DNA of 64,000 bases from Rhypophila decipiens (Eukaryota > Ascomycota > Sordariomycetes > Sordariales > Naviculisporaceae). Both the position numbers and the translations under genes were made by a program. The DNA is taken from the NCBI GenBank assembly GCA_033297075.1, contig MU858059.1:372001-436000 (forward strand). Reading direction: 5' to 3'. Position 1 is the first letter of the stretch. Each line of letters starts with the position of its first letter. The notes under the pieces were generated by a model. It had not been told where the DNA came from and did no database searches. It was given only the letters and a program-made list of their open reading frames with translations. Shown in pieces: positions 44,083-55,685 of this stretch.

Positions 44083-47000
44083 TGTTGCTGCAGTGAAATC
44101 CTTGTCGACGATTGGGAAACGTGAGGGCGATGATCAAGGGAACCGGAGCAAGGTCTGGGATCCCGCGAGACACTCAGTCACTGGACTGAGAGAAAAGAAA
44201 GAAGAAAGATCAGAAGAGGTCGATGGAATGCAGGCGGGCCCGAGAAAGAGGTAAACGCTTGTTTTGACTCTCCCACCTCTCCCACCCACCTGGATGAACT
44301 CGAGGTCCGCAATGTAATAAATGCGACCTCGATACCCCGTTGATGGCCCCATCGCCCGAGGTGGCCAACCACGATGGTTGATACGACGGCTCACTCGCAT
44401 GCATCTCCCCGTGTCTCATCGTCTAGGGACCAGCAATAGATTGGATCTTCTCCCAGCATTTTGGCACAAATTCGCAGAGTGCTGCCGTGTAATACTCCCG
44501 ACCATGTGCCCGTCGTTCCAGACTCCCCAGTCGTAGCAGTCGGACATGACCATCCCGAGTTGGTACAACCCATCCACCCCTCCGCGCCAGGGTGAGGGGT
44601 AGTTCTTCCCAGCTGTCGCCGGCGGTATATCCGGTAGTAAATCCTGTCTTGAAGTTCGGGTCAATGGTGATCATTACTCGAACTTGTGTATCTAGCTTCG
44701 CCGGCTTCACTCTGGCATGGCTGTCTCGAAGCCGAAATTCTGAGCAACGCCGAGCTGTCAATGCCTGCCAGGATAGGGAGGCGGCAGTCAGTCGAGGCCA
44801 AGCTTTTTCAGTTGCCGGATCTCTTATTGTGTGGCTTGGGGGCTTGCAGTGATCATGGTCCATCCACTCTGGAGAAGCAGTGAGGCCAGTCCGAGTATGG
44901 CAGGTCGAGGGTGCGAGAGGTGAGCTCGCAATTAGCCTGAATCCCGTGTTTGCAGTTCCGCTCCATGCCCATTGGCTCGCAAATATCAAGCCTTTTGGCG
45001 GTCCGAGATGTGCTTACGGGAAAATCGTTCGGGCCTTTTCCATCGGTTATCGAGTCACGGTTTGGCATGAGGTATCAGTGTACCGTTGGAGGCTCCCTGT
45101 CAGTTCAACGGTTGATCGCTGGTGGCTTTTTTCGTGGCTTGAACGTGCTTCATTGGCGCCTTGGCTTCGGGCAGAATTGCCGGGCCAATCCAATGGCACG
45201 AAATCAGAATGTAGCCGTGAATTGTGTCCATCAGTTCAACAATCCATACGTCGCAAGCCACAATCTATCTTCATTGGTAGTGTCGAGTGCCGGAAGCGGA
45301 GGGGAAAATCTGTCGGGATAATCGCCTTAATGACCTGGACTTTGGTCAGCAAGATCCGAGACTCGGCAAATGATTGGGACGCATCGAGGTGTCGACTTCG
45401 GCACCAGCAGGTTGAGTATTGCGCCGAGACAGAACTTCTGATGGTTCGGACGAGTTTGCTATCTTTCCGTACAACTATCATGTCCGTGGACGAATCGATA
45501 AGTGTAAAGTGTTGCCATCGACGTGAGCGGTGAGATTGTCATGTCGGTTAGAGCAATCCGAGTTGCTGATGGGCGCATTTTTACGACTCGCATCGGTTTT
45601 CATGGCGCCAGGTTGGTATTTATCAACATCGTGCATCGGTAGTATGCGGGTGGTCGGAGACACGGCTACGGGTCCGATCATCTTTTGGGCGGTCCGGGTC
45701 CGGGTCCGGGTCACCGCGCCAGGGAGCCACGGGGTCAAGGACGGCCGTACCATCGGAGCATTTCACACAAGCTGACCTGAAGAAATCGACCATCCATGCG
45801 CCAACGGCCAAAGCATCGCAAAGATTCATACCTAGGACAACGGAAAATTGCATATTCCATTTTCACTTTCAACCAAGTTGACAACCTTGAAAGGTCAGAT
45901 CGTCTCATGTATATGAGCGGGCGGCCGACAGTCGCACGAACGCAGATATTTCCTCACAAAGACAGAAAGCGTCTGGTATCAGCACAGGGGACAGTGGTAA
46001 GGCCCAGCAAGCATGGTGCAAAACAACGCAAACCCATCTGCCGCGTTGTCAGATCGGTCAGCAAAACCACGTGCAGTGTTCAACAGGAGCGCACAACCAG
46101 CAACTGAAGTACCAGTATGTACGAACGTACCAGTCACGGTAAATCGCGCAGTCCTCGCCAACAGTCTTGACCAAACCGTTGTTGGACCGAAGGTGAAGCT
46201 CGGTGTGAGACAAAAGGAGGTACCAGATTGATGAGTCACACACCCAGCAGTATGTGTTTCCATATTAATGTCCGATAAGGAGGAGATCCAGATCCGTGGC
46301 CGCGGTCCGGCCGGGCGCTGCAAGAAGGAATCGAGGCCGAGTAGAAAGACACCGACACGTGAGACAAAGTTGATGCGACTCGAAGCAGTATCGCTCCCAA
46401 AAGGCATGCTGAAATCTTCATTTGGAGATCCAACAGCGGTCGTTGAACCGGTCCCAAGAAGGCTCGAAGCAGGCCTGAAATGTTTTGAAACCGAAATCTC
46501 ACCTTGGTGCTTCCCGATATAGAGGGTGGCCCAGACCATGTGGTGTGCATCGATGATCTGCAGATGGTCAGCATGGACCAGGGGATGGGTGTGAGGCTCA
46601 AATATCGAGGTCGGCATATCGGGCTTGTGCTTGTGCCTGTGGGGTGTAGGCACGATAAACGGGCTCAGAAGATGGGCCATCATCAGAAGTGGCACACTGC
46701 TCTTGTATGTGCCTCCTCCTGGTATGTCAACCGCAGGCTGTGGGAATACAAAAGATCCGGCAGTGGTGTCGACGGTGTCATGGTATCGCTTTTCGCGGGG
46801 TGCAGTTGTTAGCCCGATGACAACCTCCGAGGTGGAACAGGAACCCGAGGGGATGGATGGCGGGGGAAGGGTCTGAGGAATGGCGTCAGTGGCTGGGGCC
46901 AACTGATGCGATCTAGGAGCAGAATAGACAATATAAGAATCTTTATCGAGAGCCGAGATGGATCGCGAACTGATGATAGGATGGAGAAGGTGGTGTGGCG

Positions 47001-49897
47001 ATGATGGTCTCGGGGGGATGAAGAGACCAGAACTCGGCGATTACGACCAGTGAGAGTGAGCCGGCAATTGACGGAGCTAACGTGGCTCGTCAGGTGGCCG
47101 TTGGTGGCCGTTGATGGCCGTTGGTGGTAAGTGGTGACTGTCGACCGGTGTGCGCACGATTCGAGTCTGGCAGTCACTTCCGGTCATCTCAGTCAGACGT
47201 TGTGTAAGTGTCCCAAAGTGTAGCATACTGGCCATGTGAAGCGTAGATTGTCAGAAACCAATTGACTGTTGCTTATCCGCATCTCGACGATATTACGCAT
47301 CTGATATCGAGTACGGATGATTTGATCCTTCATTTTGGGGGTTTCGGTCTGAAAATGGAGTTGTACGGTGAATCGGTGAGTCGGTGGTGACCTTGTTGGC
47401 TGAACTATTACGGATAGAGCATGCCAAGAAACAGGATCGCTGTAGCTCCACAGCAAAAAAGGCTGTAGGGATACTTCATGGAAAAGTGCAGGCACATGAG
47501 CCAATCAGAGCGAGCCAAGAGATCATGGGGCACGTGCACTGTCCAAATTTAGAAGCCGTTCCCCGGGCCCCCACCGACAACCGCTGTGGGACAAACTGGA
47601 CAGTGCGACTTGTCGACTCTCCCGCCCGGTAAACGCGCGGCATCGCTGCCAAATTCCCCATCCCCCCAACGTCAACACTGGCAGAGCACTCTTCACCGTC
47701 GACAGCCAATCCCATCGCGCTCTTGTTTCCGGAAAACAAAGTTTCCCCGTTTCATCTTATTTCGTTACGGATCGTTTCTCTTCCTACGCTGTGTTACCTT
47801 GTGCACACGGCGGAGGTGTCCATCGAGGAACTGAACCGCACGATTGAGGTCCGTCAGCGCCTTGATGCTGCTCTCGAATTTCGACTACTTTCCGCAATTA
47901 GCGCTCCATGCACCCCACAGTCCATCGAGCATCTCGTCTCCTTACAGTGTGCATTGGGAGTGCTACCAGACGATGTCCTGTGCCATTCACTTCATTATGC
48001 AACGCGGACGAGATTGTTCAGATCTCTGGCGACGCGCCTCTTGGCGATTCGCTGCAATCTCAAAGTTGTCGCGCGCCAGGCTCTAGATGAGAGAGCGTTT
48101 GCTGATATTCGTTCCTGTCCAGTTCCGTTCTGTCGGGTCCTCAGGGGCTCTCCCCCGGCCGGACAACTTAGATGCCCCGCGGGAGAAAGGGTAGTGCCCT
48201 TGATGTCAACACAGCAGCGCGCTAGTTAGAGAGTTGGTCGCATCTTGACCGTCCGCTACGGTTGGCAGATGGCCTGGAAAGCGACCTGCGTTGACGGAAA
48301 CTGACGTCTTTCTGTCATTCATTTGTATTCATTTCTTCCTTTGGTCGCTATCCACGTTATTCCTGCCTCGATCCCTCATTGTTGGCTCGGCTCTCGTTTC
48401 TGGTGCTCGATATAGCCAAAATCCCGCAAGCGAGAGTGTCAGAGACGAGACGGTGCCTCAGGTAATTATGTTGTTCTTTATTTTTGCTGGCAACTGTGAG
48501 GTCCGGTGCGGCGAGACGAGGCTTATGCTCTGCACAAGGCTGGCGGCGGTTAATTCCTGCGAACCGCCTTTGATGTCCCTCCACCCCAGCTATTTTTGAC
48601 ACAGGCCCTGCATGCTTCCGCTCCCGAACTCCGCAGAAGATGCCATTGACCAGTGTCAGTTGCAGGCCTGCCGCGTCGGTACTGTGTGTACCTGCGTGAT
48701 GCCGCAAATCTTGCAGGGCCCAAATGTAGCGACACAGTACCAAAATATCTTGCACAAGTCTTGTCCCTCGTACCACAATAACACAACGACACAATACCCC
48801 AATCCGATGTTAACGCCACGCCTGCTCGTCAATGGCAGAGCTCTCCTCTCTTTTCTCCGGACGCTGTCTTTACCTAATCTCCTAATCTCCTTGCTTGCTC
48901 ATCTCATCTCCGTTATGGCTGCTGCCCAGCGTCGATAGACTCGACAGTGCCATTTGCCGCCAGGACGGAAAAGGGGTGCTGGTTCCTGACTGCTGTTATT
49001 TCGGCGAAAACACATCTTCTCCCGCATTTGCCATGCCGTTCTTCACCGTTGAGCTTGCTCTTCCTTTCCTTCATCCACCCCCTACCCAGCTCGACAGATC
49101 CCACGTCGTACGTGGTGTACGTGGTGTACAATGGAAACTCTTGTGTGTAGTCTGTACCAAGGTTAGCCGCCATCAGTTAGGACGACAGATGTCTCCACCC
49201 AGGGCCATCTTCGTAGCCGCCCGCCCTCAGAGACGCCATTCCGAAACCCGATAGCCATTGACAGAGGCCGCTGGTTGCTCCATGGGTTCCTTTAGACACA
49301 CACAGTCAGTTTCAAGAGCTCAAGTGAGCTCTAGAGATACCTCTGTTTCAGATCTACACACCCCGGTCATAAAGTTATCTCTGGAGTGCAACCACCACCA
49401 CCCAAGCACACACTTACACAGCCTAGCCTTATTCGTCCATGGGCCTGTTTCCACTTTGGTCTCTATGTACTTGATCGACCTCAAGATGATAATATAAGTC
49501 GACCGCCTCCCTCCCCCCATCCGACCAGCCTCTCTTTCAGTCCTTCGAACCCATCAGACCCGCCCAGCCGCGACCACCTTTTTACTTGTTTGTTTTCTTT
49601 GTCTCCTTGATATCTCCATCTTCAATTTCTTTTCATATTTCCATCCGGCCAGCCCTTCGTTTGACACGAGCCACTCGGCCTCATCTACGCCCTCAACCTT
49701 GCCCGTCGCTTCCCAGTGAGGCCACATCAAGTTCTCAGACCCTTCGCTTATCCACGCTTCTCATTACCACTACCAGTAATTCGTAATACATCTTGTAATT
49801 CGACACGAGCTCGCCACGCCGAGACCGTTTTATTTCGTTTTCTATACACAACAACGTGCGAGAGAGGACCTGATCTCAACAGGGGATTTACGGTATC
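44083..49897. other. 5.8 kb gene-poor region upstream of Myb gene
   Basis: This is the longest gap in the window. The left end holds the sugar transporter promoter; the right end leads into the Myb gene, with pyrimidine-rich tracts at about 49,500-49,700 of the kind seen in 5' leaders of fungal regulators. ORFs up to 307 codons (45979-46902) occur, but that one begins at TTG and has no domain. Short tandem repeats lie at 45691-45712 (GGTCCG units), about 47,092-47,125 (GGCCGTTGRT units) and about 49,109-49,130 (TACGTGGTG units). No RNA gene recognised. Confidence 0.4.
47092..47125. repeat. 10-bp tandem repeat, three to four copies
   Basis: Successive copies of GTGGCCGTTG or ATGGCCGTTG occur in the gap upstream of the Myb gene. 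It is a short minisatellite with no evident function. Confidence 0.7.
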
Positions 49898-50988
49898 ATG
49901 CCAGAACTGACTCGCGTACCGGGCCATCAACAATATCCTCAACAATTCCAGTCGTTAGCACCAACCATGGCATACTACCAAGCTGCCCGTCCCGTCTCGT
50001 CCTACTACCCCGACCTCGCAACAACGGGCGCTCAATCGCTAAACATGGTGGCATATGATTCATACGGCGTCGGTGGGGTACCTCAGCTTCAAATACCAAC
50101 AGCCAGCACAGCTCTCGGCGGACCAGTGGGCAACCTGCCGACCCAACATCGTGCCTCGTCGGGTGCTTGGACACAAGAAGATGACAGGACGTTGATCACA
50201 CTCCGGGCGATGGGAAAGAACTGGAACCAGATCCAACGCGAGGCGTTTCCGACCAAGACGGGCAACGCGTGCCGGAAACGACACGAGAGGCTCATGGAGC
50301 GCCGCGGACAGAACGATTTCGACAACCGCAAGCTGGAGAGGCTGAGCAAGGAATACATGAGCATGCGCAAGGAGATATGGCAACCGTTAGCTGCCCGATG
50401 CGGCGAGAAGTGGAACGTTGTCGAAGCACAGGTTGGTCTTTTTCCCCTCAAGACACAAGTGGTCCAATAACTAATGCAAAACAGTGCATGTCCAACGGCC
50501 TCAAGAACATCCAGTCACACGCCCGCGCCTACTCGAGGAGAGAACGTCTCGAGTCGGGCCAACCGCTCGGTGCCTACGACGACGACAGCGGCATCTCGGG
50601 AATCGGCCTCACCCCGATCGATGACGACGTCGCAGACCACTCCTACAGCAGCCCGGAGCCATCAGGCTCAACAGGCGCCCACTCGACGCCCGGAGCCAGC
50701 TCGGGAAGCGGCAGCACGGCATCCCATCAGACCTACGGGGCCGCCGCCATGCACCAACAAAACAGCTACCACGGGTACAACGCCTACCACCACCAGCAAC
50801 CCCACCATGGCTACAGCCACAGTGTATCCAGCACCGGGACCGCGGGCTACGCCGGCCAACCGGGACAGCCGGGCAGCCAAGGGGCCAGCCCGTACATGGA
50901 CCACAACAATCGGCTACCCAGCGTCGGAGATATGGGCATCGGTGCGCTCATAAACCGCGGCCCCGGGAGCAATGCCAATGGAGTATGA
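49898..50988 (+). CDS. Myb/SANT-domain transcription factor
   Basis: This is a predicted nuclear DNA-binding regulator. It has two exons (49898-50431 and 50485-50988) and 345 residues; the 53-bp intron begins GTTGGT and ends ACAG, joining KWNVVEAQ to CMSNGLKNIQ. The N-terminal 85 residues are Gln/Tyr/Pro-rich. A single Myb/SANT repeat lies at about 89-140 (AWTQEDDRTLITLRAMGKNW, then a third helix with KTGNACRKRHERLMERR). A second helical stretch around 150-178 (EIWQPLAARCGEKWNVVEAQ) looks like a partial second repeat completed across the intron. The C-terminal half is disordered, rich in Ser, Gly, His and Gln. A long pyrimidine-rich upstream region suggests a long 5' leader. Target genes are unknown. 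Confidence 0.87.
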
Positions 50989-51781
50989 AGCATACACTCC
51001 CTCCCTCTCTGTCTCTTTTTCATTCTTAATTATATCCTCACTATATACCGTTTTCCTTTTTTTATATTCTCATTCATCAAATCTGATTACTTTCCTTTGT
51101 CTTTATAAGCAAGCAAGCATTGTTACGGCGTCATGGGCTTGGTGTTGGTGTTTTGTTTTTAAGTGGGTTCGGTCGGGAAAGACAGGAACAGCAAGCGAAA
51201 CCAAACCGCTTTGTTTTGTTTGTTTTATTAATCACTTGATACGTTCAAGGTACTTGTTACCATGGAGTTCCTTAAGCCTCTAGGGTCAAGGGGCGATAAA
51301 ATTGGAGCTCGTTTTTTTACTCTTGTACATACATCGTCTTGAATTTGACTCTCTTCCCCATATTTACTGTTAAGGTATTTGGATTTGATCTATAGAACAG
51401 GGTTGGTTTGTTTACACGGGACAAGGGGGGAATTTGTCACTGTTTCATTCCAAATTTCTTGATGTCATGGGTTATTTCCTTCCTGGCGGCTGTTTTGATG
51501 GCGTTGATTGGAGACTGACTGACTGGACTGGGGGCTGGGCGTTTGGAAAGGGGGTGGGCGGCAAGCGTTTGGGCGCTCGGCGGTTGGTCAATACCACTTT
51601 ATACGTTACGGTTACAATACATTTTGTTACGTTACGTTACGTTACACACTCTTACGCAGTACCGGTAGGTATAAGTGAGTTCATGTCAAAACAGGCTTGA
51701 GCTGGTTAATATGAGGAAAATTGACAGTAATTATTCCTAAAGTATCAATGGACTTTTACATGAAGCAACCGCTCACCCTTC
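50989..51781. other. Intergenic, 3' region of the Myb gene
   Basis: About 800 bp between convergent genes, T-rich just after the Myb stop codon. It contains a GTTAC pentanucleotide repeat (51626-51645). No supported ORF. Confidence 0.45.
51626..51645. repeat. GTTAC pentanucleotide repeat, four perfect copies
   Basis: Four perfect head-to-tail GTTAC units, with further imperfect copies within 30 bp on the left. It is a simple repeat in the Myb 3' region. Confidence 0.8.
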
Positions 51782-52130
51782 TCACCCATTGGCATGATAC
51801 TTTCCCGTGTCATCCACTTCCTCTCGTGTAATCTGCACCCAAGTCAGATTTAGATCCAACGACGGGTAACGAAGCGGCACAACGCGACATTTGCCGATTG
51901 CGGGGTGCAGGAGGACCTTGTCTGCAAGAATAGATTGAGTTGGACAAAAATAAACCCAAGTTCTCATACTTCTTTTCGTCATGAAGTACCAACCTACCTG
52001 GAGTGAGAGCGTTAAATGAGATTCTATACACCTCTTGTGCAATATACGAGGACTTTAGTGGTTTGAAAAGGAAATTCACTCGTACACATGATCCAAACGA
52101 AACAGCGACTTGATTACCTGGCCTGAGCAT
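51782..52130 (-). CDS. Putative small spliced gene, unknown protein
   Basis: I do not recognise the product. On the minus strand an ATG at 52130 opens MLRPGNQVAVSFGSCVRVNF. The frame stays open to 51998, where a GTAGGT donor joins across 76 bp to an acceptor (TTGCAG) at 51922, giving NALTPDKVLLHPAIGKCRVV and a stop at 51784: 90 residues from two exons. The in-frame 84-bp stretch 52034-52117 could itself be an intron, which would leave 62 residues. The protein-like composition of the second exon (LRYPSLDLNLTWVQITREEV) and the frame-preserving junction are the support. An upstream exon near 52,250-52,400 is possible (a minus-strand frame ending SILWGR). It may be the remnant of a larger gene. 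Confidence 0.35.
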
Positions 52131-52974
52131 CTTAATACATCTTACATCTTACATCTTACATCATCGTATTCTGTCTCCAGGATATTACATCTTCCAAAAT
52201 GTAACATCGTGACCCTATATGTGCGTATATCTGCCACCAACTCGCCCCCAAAGAATGGAATCATCTTTTCCAAATCCCAACTTGGGTAGGACAAGTCTGT
52301 CAAAACCGTTTGTTTCAATGTCAGATCTTGATCTCGACATGTCTGTCACATCCAAGAGAGCGTTGGTTTCGGGTGACAAGCAACGGTCCTCCCCCAACCT
52401 ATCCGTATCCTAGCTATATTCGAGTTTACAATAACACGTGGAAAAGGGGGAATGAGTCAAAGTGATGGCGATGCTTAAAATACACTCCATGGTGAGCCAG
52501 AATGAGATGTTGTGCATGATGTCCCATGAATAACCCTTCCTTTCCGTTACCGACATCAAGGTAAATAAATAAAAAGCTCATGATTTCACAGTCAAACAAA
52601 ACAAAATAGCAACACAATTTCATGAACAAGGTCACAGCACTCACACCAAAATAATCCGTCCTTGCATTTCCGTATATAAGTACCTTTCCTACTAACAAAG
52701 GCGGCTTAACAGTTGAATAGACGGGTTACATACCTCATGCACAATCCAGTACCTGCATTTCGACCCGTCCACCTTTCCACTCCAAATGCCCTAAATTACA
52801 ACACCCTCCCACTGCAGTACAACAACACCTACAGCGGATCAGATCGCATCCGATTAGAAAGTATCTATTTGGGTATAATGGGGTGCAAAAAGTGCTGGCC
52901 CGCTTGTAATGTCACGCTTAAGAAGAGCAATAAAATTAAATAATTTATAGAAAAATAACTAATACTCTCCTCTC
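52131..52974. other. Intergenic with short repeats
   Basis: About 840 bp between the putative small gene and the 3' end of the second NmrA-like gene. It begins with a 7-bp repeat (CATCTTA, three and a half copies, 52138-52161) and contains the left copy of a 66-bp direct repeat (52811-52877). AT-rich; no supported ORF. Confidence 0.45.
52811..52877 (+). repeat. Dispersed direct repeat, copy 1
   Basis: This 67-bp segment is close to 88 percent identical, by eye, to 54917-54981. Most differences are single substitutions, several of them C/T or G/A. The two copies bracket the NmrA-like gene. Confidence 0.75.
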
Positions 52975-54312
52975 TTATCCCCGAACCTTTTCCAACTCAC
53001 AAAAAGCCTTGACCGCCACTGCAATACCCTGATCCTTAGCATCGCCCTCCTCAACATCTGCCCACTTGAACCCCTTATCCTCAAAGACCTGCTCAGCACG
53101 ACTCCCCGTCGCTCGCATATTGATGGCGAATGCGCCAGCAATAACCTGGGTATAAATATCCCCACCAGGAAAGGACGCATATCGTGGTCCGATGATGGCA
53201 GCAATATTGCTGACGTCGGGTAGGTCCTGAATCTTTGGGGTGGTGGTGTTGGTGTTCGAGTAGTCAAAGTATGATGGCGCTCCGACTCCGTATTCCTTCA
53301 GGGCAGGAAGGAGAAATTCCGCCATAAAGTCGTGGAAGCTGAGTTCGAGGCTTCCGGCAAAGTAGTATGCCTTTGGGCCCCATGTTTCTGGCTTACTACT
53401 ACTACTACTACTGGCGGCGGCTCCTGCTCCTCCGTTGGCCCGGGCCAGGCCATCTGCCGCGAGAAGGACGTACAACTTGGCCACGGTCTTGACGTGGACA
53501 AAGTTGGTCTTGTTCTTTCCGCCATTGACGGTCACGCCTGCGCCGAGGGTCTTGACCACGTGGAGCCAGTCAGGGAAGACCATGGGGGTTGGATGCTTGA
53601 GACTGGGGCTTACGCCCACCACGGTGGTGGGCGAGACGAGTGCCGTGTGGAGGAGAGGGTGGAGATGATTCGCCCGCTGGACTACGCGGTCGTGTTCGAT
53701 GTGGAGGACGGATTCCGGGAAGGCGAGGAGATCGTCAATGTCGGAGACGTCATCCCAGGTGCGGGCTTCGGGGGAACCGACGGGCTCGTCCCACATCGAG
53801 GCCGCTCCGGTGGTGCCGACGTAGAATTTGGGCTGGTCGGTGATGGAGCAGGCGAGGGTGGAGAGCAGCTTGTTGATGTTGTTTTCCTGGGCTACATCCG
53901 GGCCGCAATCTGTTTGGGCAGGCAAGGGGACTTGTTAGCGGGTGGAACGTCTGCCATTCAAGTTGGGGCCAAGAATACTAGGAGTATGTGGTATCCTTAC
54001 TAAGAACTACTGCGGCAGATTCGGCCGCCTGCTTGAGGGCTTCCGAGTCGATGCTGGCGGCAACCACGATCTGGAGTGTTTTGTTGTATTGGGCGTACTG
54101 GTTCTTCAGGATGGTTGAATCCTCCTCTGATCGAACTTGGGCAATGACGGTAACGCCGGGGTAGTCTTTGAGGAGGCTATCGAGGACAGCTCCACCGATA
54201 TTCCCAGTGGCACCGATGCTGTCCCAGGGGCATGTATTGTTAGCATAAACCATTCCGTTGTCGTGTCCAAGGGATCTATTTGAAGTACATACAGCAAAAC
54301 CTTGGACGCCAT
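52975..54312 (-). CDS. NmrA-like NAD(P)-binding protein
   Basis: This is a predicted atypical short-chain dehydrogenase/NmrA-like or epimerase-like protein. It has three exons (54293-54312, 54001-54218 and 52975-53909) and 390 residues. Exon 1 is only 20 nt; splicing it to exon 2 gives MASKVLLIGATGNIGG, the complete dinucleotide-binding loop, which no single frame contains. The second junction gives AAVVLNCGPDVAQENN. Further landmarks are KFYVGTTGAASMW, where the active-site Thr/Ser region would be, and LGAGVTVNGGKNKTNFVHVK. A SSSSSS run near 240 is coded by a trinucleotide repeat. The substrate is unknown, and the catalytic YxxxK is not obvious. It is flanked on both sides by copies of a 66-bp repeat. 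Confidence 0.87.
53395..53412. repeat. ACT trinucleotide repeat (poly-Ser)
   Basis: Six ACT/TAC units on the plus strand encode a serine run in the minus-strand NmrA-like protein. Coding microsatellite. Confidence 0.8.
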
Positions 54313-54615
54313 CTCGTTTCTGGTCTCTTGGAGGTTGATTTCTTAAAAGTTGATCTCTTGGAAGCTCAATTGTACCTTGGCTGACTTGGGCTCGGATAAG
54401 GACGTGTATACGGACCACGGGCGACATATATATACCCTAATTTCCAACCTAAACCACATCCTCACCTTACTGCGGTCCTCGGTGATGGGATTGGTAATCC
54501 AATCATATTGCCATTGATGGCAAGAGACGACGCAATACCCCTCGTAACCAATAATATGCAATCTGTTTTGGAAAAGCCCATCTGTGCTAGCAAAGTGCAC
54601 ATTCAACGCCCTCGA

Positions 54616-54815
54616 GACGGTGACATTGGTATGTGCCCGCGTATTGCGTATTAGTAGTCAGTCAACAAAGGACTTTGAGCCAGTTATACATTGGGATTAG
54701 TCCTTTATTCCGGATTTATAGAGCAAACTCCCAGCGACGGTGACATTGGTATGCGCACGCGTATTGCGTATAGTCAGTCAACAAGGACTTTGATTTGTCC
54801 TTCATTCCGGATTCA
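54616..54815. repeat. Imperfect tandem duplication, period 120 bp
   Basis: The segment beginning GACGGTGACATTGGTATG at 54616 recurs at 54736. Copy 1 runs about 104 bp and copy 2 about 80 bp, with roughly 20 bp missing from the middle of copy 2. Both end in a CATTCCGGATT-like sequence. Confidence 0.75.
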
Positions 54816-54916
54816 TGGATATATGCTTAATAATGGCCACAAAGGCGAGCGGGATGTAGAGAGGCTGACTAACACCCAAAAACCGCGTACTGGCCAGATG
54901 CGGGAGATACCCTTCT

Positions 54917-54981
54917 ACTGCAGTACAACTGTACCTACAGCGGACCAGATCCCATCCGATCAGAAGTATCTATTTGGATAC
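54917..54981 (+). repeat. Dispersed direct repeat, copy 2
   Basis: Partner of 52811-52877, same orientation, about 2.1 kb away on the other side of the NmrA-like gene. It starts ACTGCAGTACAAC and ends TATCTATTTGGATA. Confidence 0.75.
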
Positions 54982-55685
54982 AAGCGACGTCATTGCGCCT
55001 GACGCTTGTGCGCAATATACACTCGCCCAAATGCCACAAGGTGTGTGGTGGTCTGGTCTGGCCAAATCCGTCTCGCTATCAGCTTATCCATCTGTCTTAT
55101 CGCATTACAAGCGAGCATAGTGAGAAAGAGTGGGAAATTCGGCGATAATGTTTGGCTGGCGGGATGTAAATGGGCAAAGTGACTCATCTGCGCAGTTGAT
55201 GGACCAACACACACACACAAGATCGTTAAAACGGCGCAGTTAAACACACCCACCCCAAGATGCGTTATATGAATACATTTACTCCGTACACAGCCTCGCC
55301 AACCATAGCTCTTAGGTCCGAGTTCCGTTCAACTGGAATCAAAACTGCCGGCCCAAGTCGAGTTGTTTCCATCGACCAACAGCCCGACCGCCAAAAGCCG
55401 AAACCAACAGCACAATCGGGATTTGGCTAGGTGGGAATTTTGGTACATCAGGAACAAAATAAAAGCCATTGGACCCAAACCAGACCATATCATACAATAC
55501 AGTGCCCATAATCCAAAAAAAGAAAGATTGGGAACTAAAGTCCCCGGTTTAGTTTCAGATCTTTGATCTCACATGTCATGTGAATATGCTGTGTGCCATC
55601 TCTCTGCCCTGCCAATGTTGTACAGGCGACCGCATCCCGTCGAGGTGAACCTCCGTAAACTCCGCAAGATCAATGCCTCAACAAC

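Larger units (their letters stand above)
54313..55685. other. Intergenic with tandem duplication and direct repeat
   Basis: About 1.4 kb between the NmrA-like gene start and the COX10 stop codon. It holds an imperfect tandem duplication (54616-54815) and the right copy of the 66-bp repeat (54917-54981). No supported ORF. Confidence 0.45.

Noticed and set aside
45979..46902. Minus-strand ORF of 307 codons in the 5.8-kb gap
   Set aside because: It begins at a TTG, has no recognisable domain or hydrophobic pattern, and overlaps other ORFs of similar quality on the opposite strand.
17134..54312. Two NmrA-like genes as a possible biosynthetic cluster
   Set aside because: They are 35 kb apart with housekeeping genes between, and there is no backbone synthase (PKS, NRPS, terpene cyclase) in the window.
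54917..54981. Resemblance of part of the direct repeat to 5S rRNA
   Set aside because: A short run (ATCCCATCCGATCAGAAGT) recalls 5S rRNA, but the rest does not align with the fungal 5S consensus, and the length and stems are wrong.
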